Shown: positions 1 through 8,585, counted from the first letter of the stretch. The stretch is DNA of 36,857 nt from Planctomycetota bacterium (GCA_016872605.1 VGZI01000042.1:1-36857); one strand, 5' to 3'. Translations and numbers: made by a program. The notes: generated from the sequence alone by a model not told the origin.

Positions 1-1
1 C

Positions 2-220
2 GAGTTCGACGACGCCGAGCGCGTTTTCGATGCACTCATCGCGCGCATGCCGACCGAGATGAACTACCGCGTCAACGCAGCCGAAACGATGATCTCGGCC
101 CGACAAGGCAAGAAGGCGGAGAAGTACGCGAAAGATGGCCTCGCCGCCGCCGTCAAAGCCAACAACCGCGACCTGGAAGGCCACTTCAAGGAGTTGCTTG
201 CCGCGGCGCAGCGGAAGTGA
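2..220 (+). CDS. C-terminal end of a helical-repeat (TPR-like) protein, partial
   Basis: The reading frame is open from the window edge to a TGA at 218-220 and gives 72 residues; the start lies outside the window. The visible part is rich in Ala, Glu and Lys with regularly spaced small and aromatic residues (ERVFDALIARMP, then AEKYAKDGLAAAVKANNRD). This is the spacing expected of helical hairpins of the tetratricopeptide type, followed by a short basic tail (AAAQRK). No catalytic motif is visible and the function cannot be told from this fragment. The TPR reading is an inference from composition and spacing. It is convergent with the methyltransferase remnant that follows. Confidence 0.6.
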   Translation, partial: EFDDAERVFDALIARMPTEMNYRVNAAETMISARQGKKAEKYAKDGLAAAVKANNRDLEGHFKELLAAAQRK

Positions 221-296
221 GAGGCCAAGGACGAGCATCGCGATCGCTCAGAATCGGCGGCATCGCCATTTCTCCGCCGCCTCGGCTTCATTATGG

Positions 297-579
297 TCGC
301 CGTCAACTGCGCCTTCAGCTTTTCGTGCAGCGTAAAAAGAAACTCGACGCGCTCGCGGTCGCTTTCAAACGGCCTGACCCGGTAGCAGAGATCGACGGCC
401 CGGTCCAGGTCGGCATGCGCTTTCGTCAAGTTCGCCGGCATCGTCAGCGGGTCGTACAGGTCCGCCAGGCCCGCCCCAAGAGGAGTGGCACGCGCATATG
501 ATCGATGAAACTCCAGTGCCTTCTTCACGGGCTTCGCTATTTCGCGCCAGCTCGTCGCAAGCTTGGAGGAACCGGTCAA
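297..579 (-). pseudogene. Remnant of the C-terminus of an MmeI/YeeA-type DNA methyltransferase
   Basis: On the minus strand the stretch LADLYDPLTMPANLTKAHAD, followed by LDRAVDLCYR and SDRERVEFLFTLHEKL, matches my memory of the extreme C-terminus of large class I SAM-dependent DNA methyltransferases (MmeI-like type IIG, YeeA/PglX-like). In those proteins it follows the target-recognition region. Only about 95 residues remain. A stop at 583-585 lies directly upstream in frame, the only available start is a TTG at 577-579, and none of the SAM-binding or NPPY catalytic part is present. The frame stays open to 64, but beyond about 297 it only reads antisense to the preceding gene. I therefore call it a decayed fragment. 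A small expressed protein is possible but unlikely. Confidence 0.6.
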
Positions 580-636
580 GAATCAAAAAGGGCTCGATCC
601 CGGGGATTCGTTGAGTTCGCCCCTGGGATTCCGCCT

Positions 637-1632
637 TCATTTACGCCTCGTCGCTGCGACTTCGGGATTCACCCACGCGGGCAGCGGTTGGCCGGTGACG
701 CCGGCGATGAGGTTTTTGCCGCAGATCTCCGCCATCTGGTTGCGCGTCTGGACCGTGGCGCTGGCGATGTGCGGGGCGATCACGACGTTCGGCAGCTTGA
801 GCAGCGGATCGTCCATGCTCGGCGGTTCGGGGTCGGTCACGTCCAGGCCGGCGGCGAAGATCGTGCCGCTCCTCAGTGCGTCGGCGAGCGCCTTCTGATC
901 GACGAGCGGGCCGCGGGCGGTGTTGATCAGGATCGCCGTTCGCTTCATCATCCTGAATTGCTCGGCGCCGATCATGCCGCGGGTCGAGTCGTTGAGGTCG
1001 GTGTGCAGCGACACGAAGTCGGATTCTCACAACAGCGTTGGCAAATCGACCTGGGTCGCGCCGAACTCGGCCTCGGCCTTGGCGCTCTTGTAGACATCGT
1101 GATATAGGATGCGCATATCCCAGCCGCCGTGACAGCGCTTGGCCATCGCCTGGCCGATGCGGCCCATGCCGATGATGCCGAGCGTCTTTGCCGCGAGTTC
1201 CTGGCCGAGATGACCGAGCGGCTCCCACGTATTCCAACGGCCCGCGAGCGTGTACTGATGCCCTTCGACGATGCGCCGCACCGCCGCAATCAAGAGGCAG
1301 AACGCCATGTCGGCGGTGGCGTCGGTCAGCACGCCGGGCGTATTGCCGACGGCGATGCCGCGCTCCGTGCAGGCGGGGACGTCGATGTTGTTGAAGCCGA
1401 CGGCGAAGTTGCTGACGACCTTGAGCGTTGGCGCGCGATTGAGAATGGCTGCGTCGACCTTGTCAGTCAAAAGCGAGACCAATCCGTCGATGTTTGCGAT
1501 CTTCGCACCAAGGATCTCGGCCGGAGGAGGCAGGGGATCGGTCCAAACGTCCGCATCACAGGCGGCGCGGATCAACGCCAGGCCGGCGTCGGGGATGATG
1601 CGGGTGACGAAGACTTTGGGTTTGGTCGGCAT
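637..1632 (-). pseudogene. D-2-hydroxyacid dehydrogenase (glyoxylate/hydroxypyruvate reductase type) interrupted by an in-frame TGA
   Basis: The frame from the ATG at 1632 (MPTKPKVFVTRIIPDAG) to the stop at 637 encodes a full-length NAD(P)-dependent D-2-hydroxyacid dehydrogenase of about 330 residues, except for one TGA at 1027-1029. The first part has the substrate domain (SNFAVGFNNIDV) and the nucleotide-binding GMGRIG motif. The part after the stop carries the catalytic Arg (NTARGPLVD), the Glu (DPEPP) and the His (APHIAS). The text around the stop reads LPTLL-stop-ESDFVSLH, where relatives usually have LLRESDFVSLH, so a single CGA-to-TGA change explains it. A product ending at the TGA would lack all three catalytic residues. 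A recent nonsense mutation, a sequencing error or readthrough are all possible. Two TTG codons lie just upstream of the chosen ATG. Confidence 0.85.
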
Positions 1633-1701
1633 CAACAATTCCGAAAGTGGGTTTATGCAACACCGAACGCAGGGCGGGCGCTAATCGAAGAGGGGATGGG
1701 G

Positions 1702-2889
1702 TCATCTCTCTGCCGTGACCGTTACGATCTTCGTTTGCGTTACGCCGGTGCTGGAGCGGATGCGGATCGGAAAAACGCCGGGCTCGCTGACGCGGCACTT
1801 CCAGAGCACCGTCGTCGATTCCTGATCCTCGGCCAGCGGCGCCACGGGTTGCACCGTCTTGGCTTCCAGGCGTTGGATGCCTGTCGGCAACTCGAGCGAC
1901 AGCGTCTGTCCCGGTGGCGGGTCGGCGACGACGGCGGAGATCGTAAACGTCTTCCCCGGCTCGCACGAACCGCCCAGCGCCATCTGGAAGCGTCCTTCGC
2001 TCTCCGGCGCCACTGCGATGCCTTCGCCGTACGCATAGGCAAGCTCGCGCTTGCTGCCCGGCTTCATTTCCTTGGTCGCCCAGTAGAAGCTGATGGCCGA
2101 GTCGCCCATCGCTTGTGCGGGCACCATTTCCCAGTTGGTAAAGCCGACGCGCAGGCTCGACAACACGCACTTGGTGACCTTCTCGTATCGGCTGCCCATG
2201 TCGAGAGAGAGATGCGAGATGTAGCCGGGGTTGCGCAGATCGGGGCGTTGCAGCATCTGCACGTACGCGGGCAATGTCTTGTCTTTCAGGACGATGCCGT
2301 CGAGGAGCTTGTTCGGATGCGTCGGGGCCGCGAAGATACAGCCGTCGTTGTCGATGACATAGGTGTCCATGCAGATGCGTGCGCCGATGGTTTGCGACCG
2401 CTGGGCGGTGTTCTCGATGGTGTAGGCAACGAGCACGGTGTTCATGAGCCGTTTCTGCCCTGCGCCCTTCGCCTTGGCCGGATGCAGCGTGACCGTTTGG
2501 GTGATGCGAAGATCATTGATGATCCAGGTCGACGCATAGCCGTTGCGTGCTTTGCCGGTCGCAGCTTTCTTCAACGGAGCGTTAACGCCTTCGAAGCGTC
2601 CGCCCTGGCCGGGTTGCATGGGGACATTATTGATCAGGAACTGCGGAAAATGGCTCAGGTGGAGAGTCTGGCCTTGCAGCGTGCGGATGTTGACGTAAAA
2701 GGTGCCGCCCGAGGCGAAGCTGATGCGTTGCGTCGGATCGATGGCGCCGATGTCATCGTTCTCGGTGACGATGGCTTTTTCGTCGGCGATCTTGACGCGA
2801 AACTTAGGTTTGTCGGAAGATTGAGCCGCCCCGCCCGCCAGTCCGACGAGCACCAGCGACGCGAATGGGACCAAGAGTCTCGGAAGCAT
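1702..2889 (-). CDS. Secreted protein of unknown function
   Basis: The product has 395 residues. The start at 2889 is preferred over an upstream in-frame ATG-rich extension because it gives a clean signal peptide (MLPRLLVPFASLVLVGLAGG, then AAQSS) and has a GGGAGG ribosome-binding sequence about 6 nt upstream. The body looks all-beta: an early segment (FASGGTFYVNIRTLQGQTLH), a cysteine-containing middle (ICMDTYVIDNDGCIF) and a C-terminal Ig-like stretch (CRVSEPGVFPIRIRSSTGVT). The C-terminal part may be a small beta-sandwich domain. No enzyme motif was recognised. It probably acts in the periplasm or at the cell surface. It is followed, after 69 bp on the same strand, by the broken dehydrogenase. 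Confidence 0.8.
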   Translation of the reverse strand: MLPRLLVPFASLVLVGLAGGAAQSSDKPKFRVKIADEKAIVTENDDIGAIDPTQRISFASGGTFYVNIRTLQGQTLHLSHFPQFLINNVPMQPGQGGRFEGVNAPLKKAATGKARNGYASTWIINDLRITQTVTLHPAKAKGAGQKRLMNTVLVAYTIENTAQRSQTIGARICMDTYVIDNDGCIFAAPTHPNKLLDGIVLKDKTLPAYVQMLQRPDLRNPGYISHLSLDMGSRYEKVTKCVLSSLRVGFTNWEMVPAQAMGDSAISFYWATKEMKPGSKRELAYAYGEGIAVAPESEGRFQMALGGSCEPGKTFTISAVVADPPPGQTLSLELPTGIQRLEAKTVQPVAPLAEDQESTTVLWKCRVSEPGVFPIRIRSSTGVTQTKIVTVTAER

Positions 2890-2949
2890 GATGTCCTCCC
2901 CTATCAGGCGCATCAGCAAGCAAGACTATTGTACCGAACCGCTCTCCTC

Positions 2950-2970
2950 GTAGGGCGCGTGATACGCACC
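2950..2970. repeat. Short hairpin starting with GTAG
   Basis: GTAG is followed by an imperfect 7-bp inverted repeat (GGCGCGT, loop gat, ACGCACC; one mismatch). It lies in the 141-bp gap between the secreted protein and the HD-domain gene. It resembles, in miniature, the other GTAG-headed hairpins in the window (8265, 18033, 24898). Confidence 0.4.
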
Positions 2971-3030
2971 TTTTCCCAATCGATGCCCTTAACGCACCCT
3001 GCAGTAGCGTGCCTAGCTATGAAAAAGCTA

Positions 3031-4044
3031 CTATACCGTTCGCCGTTTGTAGAGTTGCTTGCCGAGGACCGGATCGCGGCTCGTAAAGTCGCCCGGCTCC
3101 TTGTCGTTCATCAGGCAGCGAACGTACATCTCCATCTTGGCATCGAGATCGTCCGCGTGGTGAATGATCAGCACCTCCGGAATCGCCGGCAACCGCGGCG
3201 AGCCCCATTCGGGCAGGCTCAGATGCGTCACGACGATGTGTTCTAGAAGCTGCAAAAGCTCCGGATTCACATCGCCAAGCTCCCGTGCCGTGTCGCGGAC
3301 CAGATCGCGGCCCAGAAACAGGTGGCCGAGCAGCCGGCCTGGGACCGTCGGTTGCACGTTCAGGACATCGTCGGTCAATTCGAGTGTTCGCCCGATGTCA
3401 TGGAGAATTGCCCCCGCGATGACGAGGTCGCGGTTGATCGGCGGCTGCAGGTCCGGGTAATGGGCCACGTACTTGTCGGCGAGGTGCAGGCACGTGTGCG
3501 TGACGCTCAAGAGATGTTCCAACAGCCCGCCGGCAAACGGATAGTAGTGCTTATGCGACGCCGGCGCTTGTTTCAGACGCGGTTTTTGGCGTTCGAGAAT
3601 CGTCAGAACGAGCCGACGCAGCGGCACATCGCCGATGCTCGATTCGGCAAGGCTCCATAGTTCTTCGTACATGGCGTTGACATCGTAGCGGCTGTGCTCG
3701 ACGAATTGCATCGGGTCGAAACCGTCGCTCGTATCCGCGTCGGTCACGGGGCGAATTTGCGCGATGTCGAGTTGTGGTCCGTACGTCTTGTGCTCATCGA
3801 GCATGGCGCGGATTTTGAAGAACTGTCCTTCGCGCCAGGTGTTCTCACACGCCTCGAAGAATGGCCCGTCGCTCCAAACCATGAAGGTGGCGACACGGCC
3901 CAGATCGCGAAAACGACACGTGAAAAACGGCTTGCCATCGCGGCGCGCGCCGCGCGTTCGCTCTGCCAGCAGGGCGAAAAAAATCGCCGATTGTCCCGAA
4001 GCCATCTCCGACAGACGCATAAGCGGCGGCTTGGTTGTAGCCAT
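3031..4044 (-). CDS. OB-fold/HD-domain protein of the YhaM 3'-5' exoribonuclease family
   Basis: The product has 337 residues, close to the usual YhaM length of about 315. An N-terminal OB-fold-like part (about residues 15-100, FFTCRFRDLGRVATFMVW and GQFFKIRAML) precedes an HD phosphohydrolase domain. The metal-binding positions can be read in order: His in the SHKHYYPFAGG region, GGLLEH (His177), ILHDIGR (His215-Asp216), HIVVTHLSLPEWGSP and HHADDLDAKM. YhaM proteins degrade RNA (and DNA in vitro) from the 3' end using a divalent metal, and the combination of OB fold, GGLLEH, HDIG and HADDLDAK is diagnostic. It is a cytoplasmic enzyme with no signal peptide. The ATG at 4042-4044 has only a weak ribosome-binding sequence. 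The gene stands alone. Confidence 0.85.
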   Translation of the reverse strand: MATTKPPLMRLSEMASGQSAIFFALLAERTRGARRDGKPFFTCRFRDLGRVATFMVWSDGPFFEACENTWREGQFFKIRAMLDEHKTYGPQLDIAQIRPVTDADTSDGFDPMQFVEHSRYDVNAMYEELWSLAESSIGDVPLRRLVLTILERQKPRLKQAPASHKHYYPFAGGLLEHLLSVTHTCLHLADKYVAHYPDLQPPINRDLVIAGAILHDIGRTLELTDDVLNVQPTVPGRLLGHLFLGRDLVRDTARELGDVNPELLQLLEHIVVTHLSLPEWGSPRLPAIPEVLIIHHADDLDAKMEMYVRCLMNDKEPGDFTSRDPVLGKQLYKRRTV

Positions 4045-4187
4045 GCGTGCATTCCCGGGACGGGAGATGATACTCTCCGTAGTTTAGCACACCGAATTGC
4101 AAAAGAAAGCCCTCGCTCGCCGCACGGTTGCGGCACGACATCACGACGCGCTTGCGCGGCTGATGGGCCACGGCATCGCGCTCAGGC

Positions 4188-4322
4188 GAGCGGCAGGACT
4201 TGATTTACCCCCCACTCCCTCCGAGAGAGAGGTTGGGGGTGAGGGCAAATCAAGGGAAACTGAAAGTCTCACCCCCGGCCCCTCTCCCGGAGAGAGGGGC
4301 GAGGAAGAGACTTGCCGCTCGG
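4188..4322. repeat. Inverted-repeat element rich in CCCCTCTCCC/GGGAGAGGGG
   Basis: Two purine/pyrimidine-rich arms (about 4207-4243 and 4267-4304) are imperfect inverted copies of each other. Each arm can also fold on itself (CCCCTCTCC with GGAGAGGGG). An outer pair (GCGAGCGGCAGGAC at 4188 and GACTTGCCGCTCGG near 4309) extends the symmetry. It fills most of the gap between the HD gene start and the sensor-kinase stop. It is likely a dispersed planctomycete repeat, and its strong folding would help end transcription. Confidence 0.7.
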
Positions 4323-4323
4323 C

Positions 4324-6951
4324 TTAGGCCACGCGCAAGGTCTGCGATTGCTGCCGTTCGGAGGTTTCCGGCAAGAGAATGGTCCACTCAGTTCCGACGC
4401 CTTCTTCGCTGGCAACTTCAATGGCGCCGCCAGTTTGCCGGACGATCCCATGCGCCGTCGCCAACGTCAGATCGCCTTTGTGCCCGTCAATCACGGGATG
4501 ATACGGCTCGAAGACATGCGGGAGCGTTTCCTCGTCGATCCCGGCCCCAGTATCGCCGAGACGAATCTGAATGTATGCGCCCGGCCTCATGTCGGCGTGC
4601 GGCAGGTCGTTCGGGGAAAGTTGAACGCGCTGGGTGCGAATGGTCAGCGTGCCCTTCGTCGGCATGTGGGCTCGCGCATGGTTGGCCAAATGCAGAACGG
4701 CCTGCTCGAAGGGATGGGGATCGGTCTTGGCCCACAGATCGCCGACGCCGCGCTGCCACTGGAGCTGGACGTGCCCCAGGGCAACGCGAAGCCTCGGCTC
4801 GAGCGACGCCAGTTGTTCGTTGATGTCCGTTGGAACCAGCTGCAACAAGTGATTCCGACTGAACGCGACCAGCCGCTGCGACAATTCGGTTCCTTTGCCA
4901 GTGGCTTGGTGGATATCTTCCAGATAGTTCTGGGCAACATGGTCGCGCGGCAAGTTGTCGCGCAGCACCTCGGTATTGCCCAGAACGACGGAAAGGACAT
5001 GGTTGAGGTCGTTGGCGACACCGCTGGCAAGCCGCCGCATCGCTTCCTGGGCAGCGTGGAGGTCGGTCTCGTGGCCGGCGTGTGACTCGTGCAACTGGTG
5101 CAACCGATCCTGTTGCTCGCGTGCGGCCGTCTCAAGTTCCTCGATGTGCCGATCGCGTTCGCGAAGCTGCTTTTCGAGCTGTTTGATCCGTTTCTCCGAC
5201 TCGCACACGGCGGCCTCGTGCGATTGTTTCTGATCGCCGTGCTCGCTCAGTCGCTTCTCTAGTTCACGATTCTGCTCGCGATGTACTGACAATTGTGATT
5301 CGAGATTCTTGTGCCGAGTGACGTCACTGAACTGAACCTGCACCACCGAGCCGGCAAGCGGATGCGAAGCGGCCCGTGCTTGCACCGCATACGAACGCCC
5401 CCCCTCCAGATCCATCTCCCAAGCGGACTCGGCATGCGGAGACGCCTGGCCGACCGCACGCTGGAATTCGCGCCAACCCGACTGCACCTGCGATTCCATA
5501 TGCGCGGCAATCGTTTGCCAGGTGTGTCCCGTCATCGTGTCGTTGGACAGCTTCCACATGCGAACGAAGGCGGCGTTCCACGAAACAGGCTCTCCTCGCG
5601 CCGACAGGATCAGCAGGCCGTCGGCGCTGGTGTCCGCATGCGACCCGGCAAGCCATTGCTGATGCTCTAACTCGCTGCGGGTTTTCGATTCACGTTCGCG
5701 CAGCTCAGCGTTTTCCTTTTCCAACTCGGCGAGGCGCGTCTCTTGGGCTTTCAGCTTTTCGTCGTGCAGCAGGTCGGCTTGTGGATGGATCGGCACATCG
5801 GAAGACTCACGCAGATCGCGGACGCGCACCACCATCGTGTTGGATTCGTCGCGCGACTGGCACTCCACTTCGACATCGTGCCAGATGCCGTAGTCGGCGC
5901 TCATTCGACAGACGATGACCGGATGCGCATTGGTTTTTTGGAGCGTGGCCTGCACCTTGGCTCGATCCTGCGGGTGAATGAGGTCAAGGAGGTTCTGGTT
6001 CTCCAAATCGCCAGGCTGGAATCCGAAGGCCGACTGCCAGGCCGGATTGACGTAATGAATGAATCCGCCGGCATCGAGCACGGCAATGGGATCGGACTGA
6101 TTCTCGATGACCCATCGAAAGCGTGCTTCGCTATCTGCGAGGCGCAATTGTGCCTTCACGCTTCTGCGCAGCTCGTGGTCGAAGATGAGCCAAAAGAGCA
6201 GGCAACCCAAAAGGAGGAACACGCCGATGAGCGCCGCGGCGCCGATGCCATGCCACCGGGTGCGGTGCGTTGCTGCCAGCCCGCGTTCGGCCTGGCCAAT
6301 GTCGTCGCGCAACTTTTCAGCCAGCACGACGGCGCGTTCGCGCGCATGGGCGAAGTCGGCCCGCCATTTGAGGCGCGTCTTGACGTCGTTCGGCGCCGTG
6401 AGCTGGACGAAGAGCTTCTCCATCTGCTGCACCTCGGCGTCGACGCTGGTCAGCTCTTTGTCCCAAGTGGAATCCGTTCGCAACGCGGCATGAAGTTGGC
6501 CGGCGTGAACGGCATAGGCATCGCGATTGTTCTTCCATGCCGCCGCATCCACCGTGAAGTCCTCGGCCGGCAGAACGGCATTCAAGTGGTGCAGGCTGCT
6601 TTCCAGAGACGCGACTTGCTTCAAGTATTCGCCATGCCGCAGCTGCTTATTGAGGACGCGATCAGCATCGTACAACAACGCCCCGATCCAGCCCAACAAA
6701 CCCGCGACGACCACGATGCCCAGCACAATCCAACTTCCCGGCAACGCCTGCTCGTCGCGCAGCCGGCCACGCAGGAGGTATGCCAGCAAACCGAAGCATA
6801 GGAGAATATCCAGAGCGCCGACAACGAGCAGCAAGAGATTCGGCGCGTCGGCCGTCGGTTGAAACGTGTTGTGTATGAGCCAAGCGCCGAAAAAGATGCC
6901 CAGGACCGCAGCGATTTCGGCCAGCGGCAGTTGAAAGAGGGACCGACTCAT
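4324..6951 (-). CDS. Membrane-bound PAS-domain sensor histidine kinase with degenerate catalytic boxes
   Basis: The product has 875 residues from the ATG at 6951; another in-frame ATG at 6981 is possible. Three hydrophobic segments at the N-terminus and one near residue 245 (GIGAAALIGVFLLLGCLLFW) frame a helical, presumably extracytoplasmic sensor region. Two PAS-like domains follow (about 275-380 and 440-560), separated by coiled coils rich in Glu, Lys and Gln, then a C-terminal kinase module. In that module the H-box reads GVANDLNHVL, with Asn647 where the phospho-accepting His of GVAHDFNNLL should be. Both Asn positions of the N-box are His (LHLANHARAHM). The G2 box reads GDLTLATAHGIV instead of GTGLGLATV. 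The D-box (DTGAGID) and F-box (FEPY) remain. No response regulator is adjacent. The fold assignment is firm, but enzymatic activity is doubtful. Confidence 0.9.
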   Translation of the reverse strand: MSRSLFQLPLAEIAAVLGIFFGAWLIHNTFQPTADAPNLLLLVVGALDILLCFGLLAYLLRGRLRDEQALPGSWIVLGIVVVAGLLGWIGALLYDADRVLNKQLRHGEYLKQVASLESSLHHLNAVLPAEDFTVDAAAWKNNRDAYAVHAGQLHAALRTDSTWDKELTSVDAEVQQMEKLFVQLTAPNDVKTRLKWRADFAHARERAVVLAEKLRDDIGQAERGLAATHRTRWHGIGAAALIGVFLLLGCLLFWLIFDHELRRSVKAQLRLADSEARFRWVIENQSDPIAVLDAGGFIHYVNPAWQSAFGFQPGDLENQNLLDLIHPQDRAKVQATLQKTNAHPVIVCRMSADYGIWHDVEVECQSRDESNTMVVRVRDLRESSDVPIHPQADLLHDEKLKAQETRLAELEKENAELRERESKTRSELEHQQWLAGSHADTSADGLLILSARGEPVSWNAAFVRMWKLSNDTMTGHTWQTIAAHMESQVQSGWREFQRAVGQASPHAESAWEMDLEGGRSYAVQARAASHPLAGSVVQVQFSDVTRHKNLESQLSVHREQNRELEKRLSEHGDQKQSHEAAVCESEKRIKQLEKQLRERDRHIEELETAAREQQDRLHQLHESHAGHETDLHAAQEAMRRLASGVANDLNHVLSVVLGNTEVLRDNLPRDHVAQNYLEDIHQATGKGTELSQRLVAFSRNHLLQLVPTDINEQLASLEPRLRVALGHVQLQWQRGVGDLWAKTDPHPFEQAVLHLANHARAHMPTKGTLTIRTQRVQLSPNDLPHADMRPGAYIQIRLGDTGAGIDEETLPHVFEPYHPVIDGHKGDLTLATAHGIVRQTGGAIEVASEEGVGTEWTILLPETSERQQSQTLRVA

Positions 6952-7053
6952 ATCCGTTCTCTCGCACGAGGTTCCGTCCATGGAATGTCCCGACGCTCGG
7001 CCGAGATTCTAACACAACGGTGAATTTTCGTGCAAGATAGATAAGTATCCGTA

Positions 7054-7229
7054 TTCCGCGGCGGGTGCACGACATAGTTTGCAAACGGCACAGGAGGGCG
7101 AGGCTCCTGCCGAGCCGCGAGCCCGCAAATAATCTGAGTTGACATTACGATGCTGACGCTTCCGGCTCGGCAGGAGCCTCGCCTTCCCAAAAGGGGCCGC
7201 GCAGACCGTGTTGTGCACCCTTCCGCGGC
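7054..7229. other. 9-bp target-site duplication flanking mobile element copy A
   Basis: TTCCGCGGC occurs at 7054-7062 and again at 7221-7229, exactly abutting both ends of the 158-bp element at 7063-7220. This is the signature of transposition with a 9-bp staggered cut. Confidence 0.9.
7063..7220 (+). mobile_element. MITE-like non-autonomous element, copy A (158 bp)
   Basis: The element begins GGGTGCAC and ends GTGCACCC. Imperfect inverted repeats continue inward and then recur as a strong internal pair (GGCGAGGCTCCTGCCGAGCC near 7098 and its complement near 7163). It encodes no protein. Copy B at 19488-19645 is the same length in inverted orientation and differs at only about five positions. 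Copy C at 33612-33670 is an internally deleted form. It lies between the sensor-kinase start and the DksA-like gene's terminator. Mobilisation by an unlinked transposase is inferred, and the transposase family cannot be named from the ends alone. Confidence 0.9.
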
Positions 7230-7275
7230 AAGCGGTTGCTGGTCTATACCACGGTGAATTGTCGACCGGACGAGT

Positions 7276-7317
7276 TGTGAAAACGAAAACGGCTCGCTGA
7301 TCTTGCAGCGAGCCGTT
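7276..7317 (-). terminator. Intrinsic terminator of the DksA/TraR-like gene
   Basis: Read on the minus strand, an 11-bp perfect stem (AACGGCTCGCT at 7288-7298 with AGCGAGCCGTT at 7307-7317, loop of 8) is followed by a T-rich run (TTTTCGTTTTC). It begins 19 nt after the stop codon at 7336. Confidence 0.8.
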
Positions 7318-7335
7318 CGGAAGGAGCGCCAATCG

Positions 7336-7800
7336 CTACTTCGACAAATCCATCTCAAGCTGAGACAGGTCGACGTCGCGGGGCTCTTTCATTCGGGCTT
7401 CCGAATCGGACAGGTTTTCCCAGTCGACCCCGCGCGCGTTTCCATCCCAGTGTCCATAGTTCTCCATGTCGCGCTGGCACTGAATGCAGGTTGTGCTGAA
7501 AGGCAATGCGTTGAGGCGGGCCACCGGAATCTTCTTCTGGCAATTTTCGCACATGCCATAGGTGCCTTGCTTGAGTCGATGAAGGGCGCGCTCAATCTGC
7601 ATGAGTTCGCGTGCTTCGATCTCGGCAAGCTGCGACGAAACGTCTCCGCCAGACGACTCGAAGGCTTGATCGGCTTCGTCCCCTGTGTCGCCCGCATTCT
7701 GCCGTAGGTCCTTCAGGTCGCCACCGAGCCGTCGAAGGAGCGTGTCGCGCCGCTCTACGAGTGCTTTATGGAGATGAACTAGAGCGTCTTTTCGTGCCAT
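7336..7800 (-). CDS. DksA/TraR C4-type zinc-finger protein
   Basis: The product has 154 residues, about the length of DksA. A helical N-terminal half contains the acidic tip region (GDTGDEADQAF) that in DksA reaches into the RNA polymerase secondary channel. It is followed by QLAEIEARELMQIERALHRL and a C-terminal four-cysteine zinc finger (CENC, 17 residues, CIQC). The family modulates RNA polymerase, in proteobacteria together with ppGpp. In planctomycetes that role is an inference. The start at 7800 has a good AAAGGTGG ribosome-binding sequence. The gene is monocistronic, with its own terminator and a long AT-rich upstream region. Confidence 0.9.
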   Translation of the reverse strand: MARKDALVHLHKALVERRDTLLRRLGGDLKDLRQNAGDTGDEADQAFESSGGDVSSQLAEIEARELMQIERALHRLKQGTYGMCENCQKKIPVARLNALPFSTTCIQCQRDMENYGHWDGNARGVDWENLSDSEARMKEPRDVDLSQLEMDLSK

Positions 7801-8264
7801 GGCACACCACCTTTCCGTTTGGGGCCTTGGAATGTTGAACTCTCTGGTGCAACTAACGTGCCGTCACGTTTTCTCAAACAGGACTGATATAGTTCCCTTT
7901 CTTAACATAAAACTAATTAAAGATTTATGTCGAGTTCTCCTTAGTCCTGCTCAAAGCATATACCACAAATAAGACGATTGATCTGCCTTATTGGGCACAT
8001 TTTCTCAGCAAAATTGACCACTTTTCCATTACAAATAGACAATCTTGCTGTCAATTCGGCAGATCTCGGGCTACCAAGTCAAGGAAATCAAGCAGGTCAC
8101 GGTGCATTCTGAGTTTTCGCCCGGTCCTGCCGATTCTGGCAGCGTCACCGAGAAAGGACGTTTCTTTTAGCAAAACTTGCGCCGGAAGCGGGCTTCATTC
8201 CTGCATGCTTTCCTGCAAGGCCAGCGGCAGGACATGATGTACCCGGCGGCAGACGGACAAAAAT

Positions 8265-8323
8265 GTAGCGTAGACTCCAGTCCACGCGAAGGGGCGCGAC
8301 GCGTGGACTGAAGTCCACGCTAC
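8265..8323. repeat. GTAG...CTAC hairpin repeat (GTCCACGC family)
   Basis: Two 24-nt arms (8265-8288 and 8300-8323) are complementary except at two positions, both of which would be G-U pairs in RNA. The arms begin GTAG and end CTAC, with an 11-nt GC-rich loop. The inner ACTCCAGTCC/GGACTGAAGT part is itself palindromic. Confidence 0.85.
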
Positions 8324-8585
8324 GGCCGGTATTTTCGCTTCCTGCCTCTCGCCTAATGGGCAGCCCAGCTTATCACGGGCTCCCAGCCGAAGACGTTGAC
8401 TCGTTCGATCGAGTCGGGTACGACCGGTTTCCTGCAGGTTGCCTGTGGTGAAAGGCTGCCGTTTGCCGACGATGCAAGGATATCGCAGGTCCGGCGTTCC
8501 AGCCTGATGTTCCGTGGGTTTCCGTCAAGCTGGAAAGCCTGACATACTGTGTCGCCGAGGCTAATTGCGAGGGTTGTTGCACCAG

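Noticed and set aside
1129-3246. 705-residue plus-strand frame
   Set aside because: It is antisense to the dehydrogenase, the secreted protein and part of the HD gene, all of which carry clear family motifs or a signal peptide. Its own composition (Arg, Asp, Gly, His) is typical of GC-rich shadow frames.
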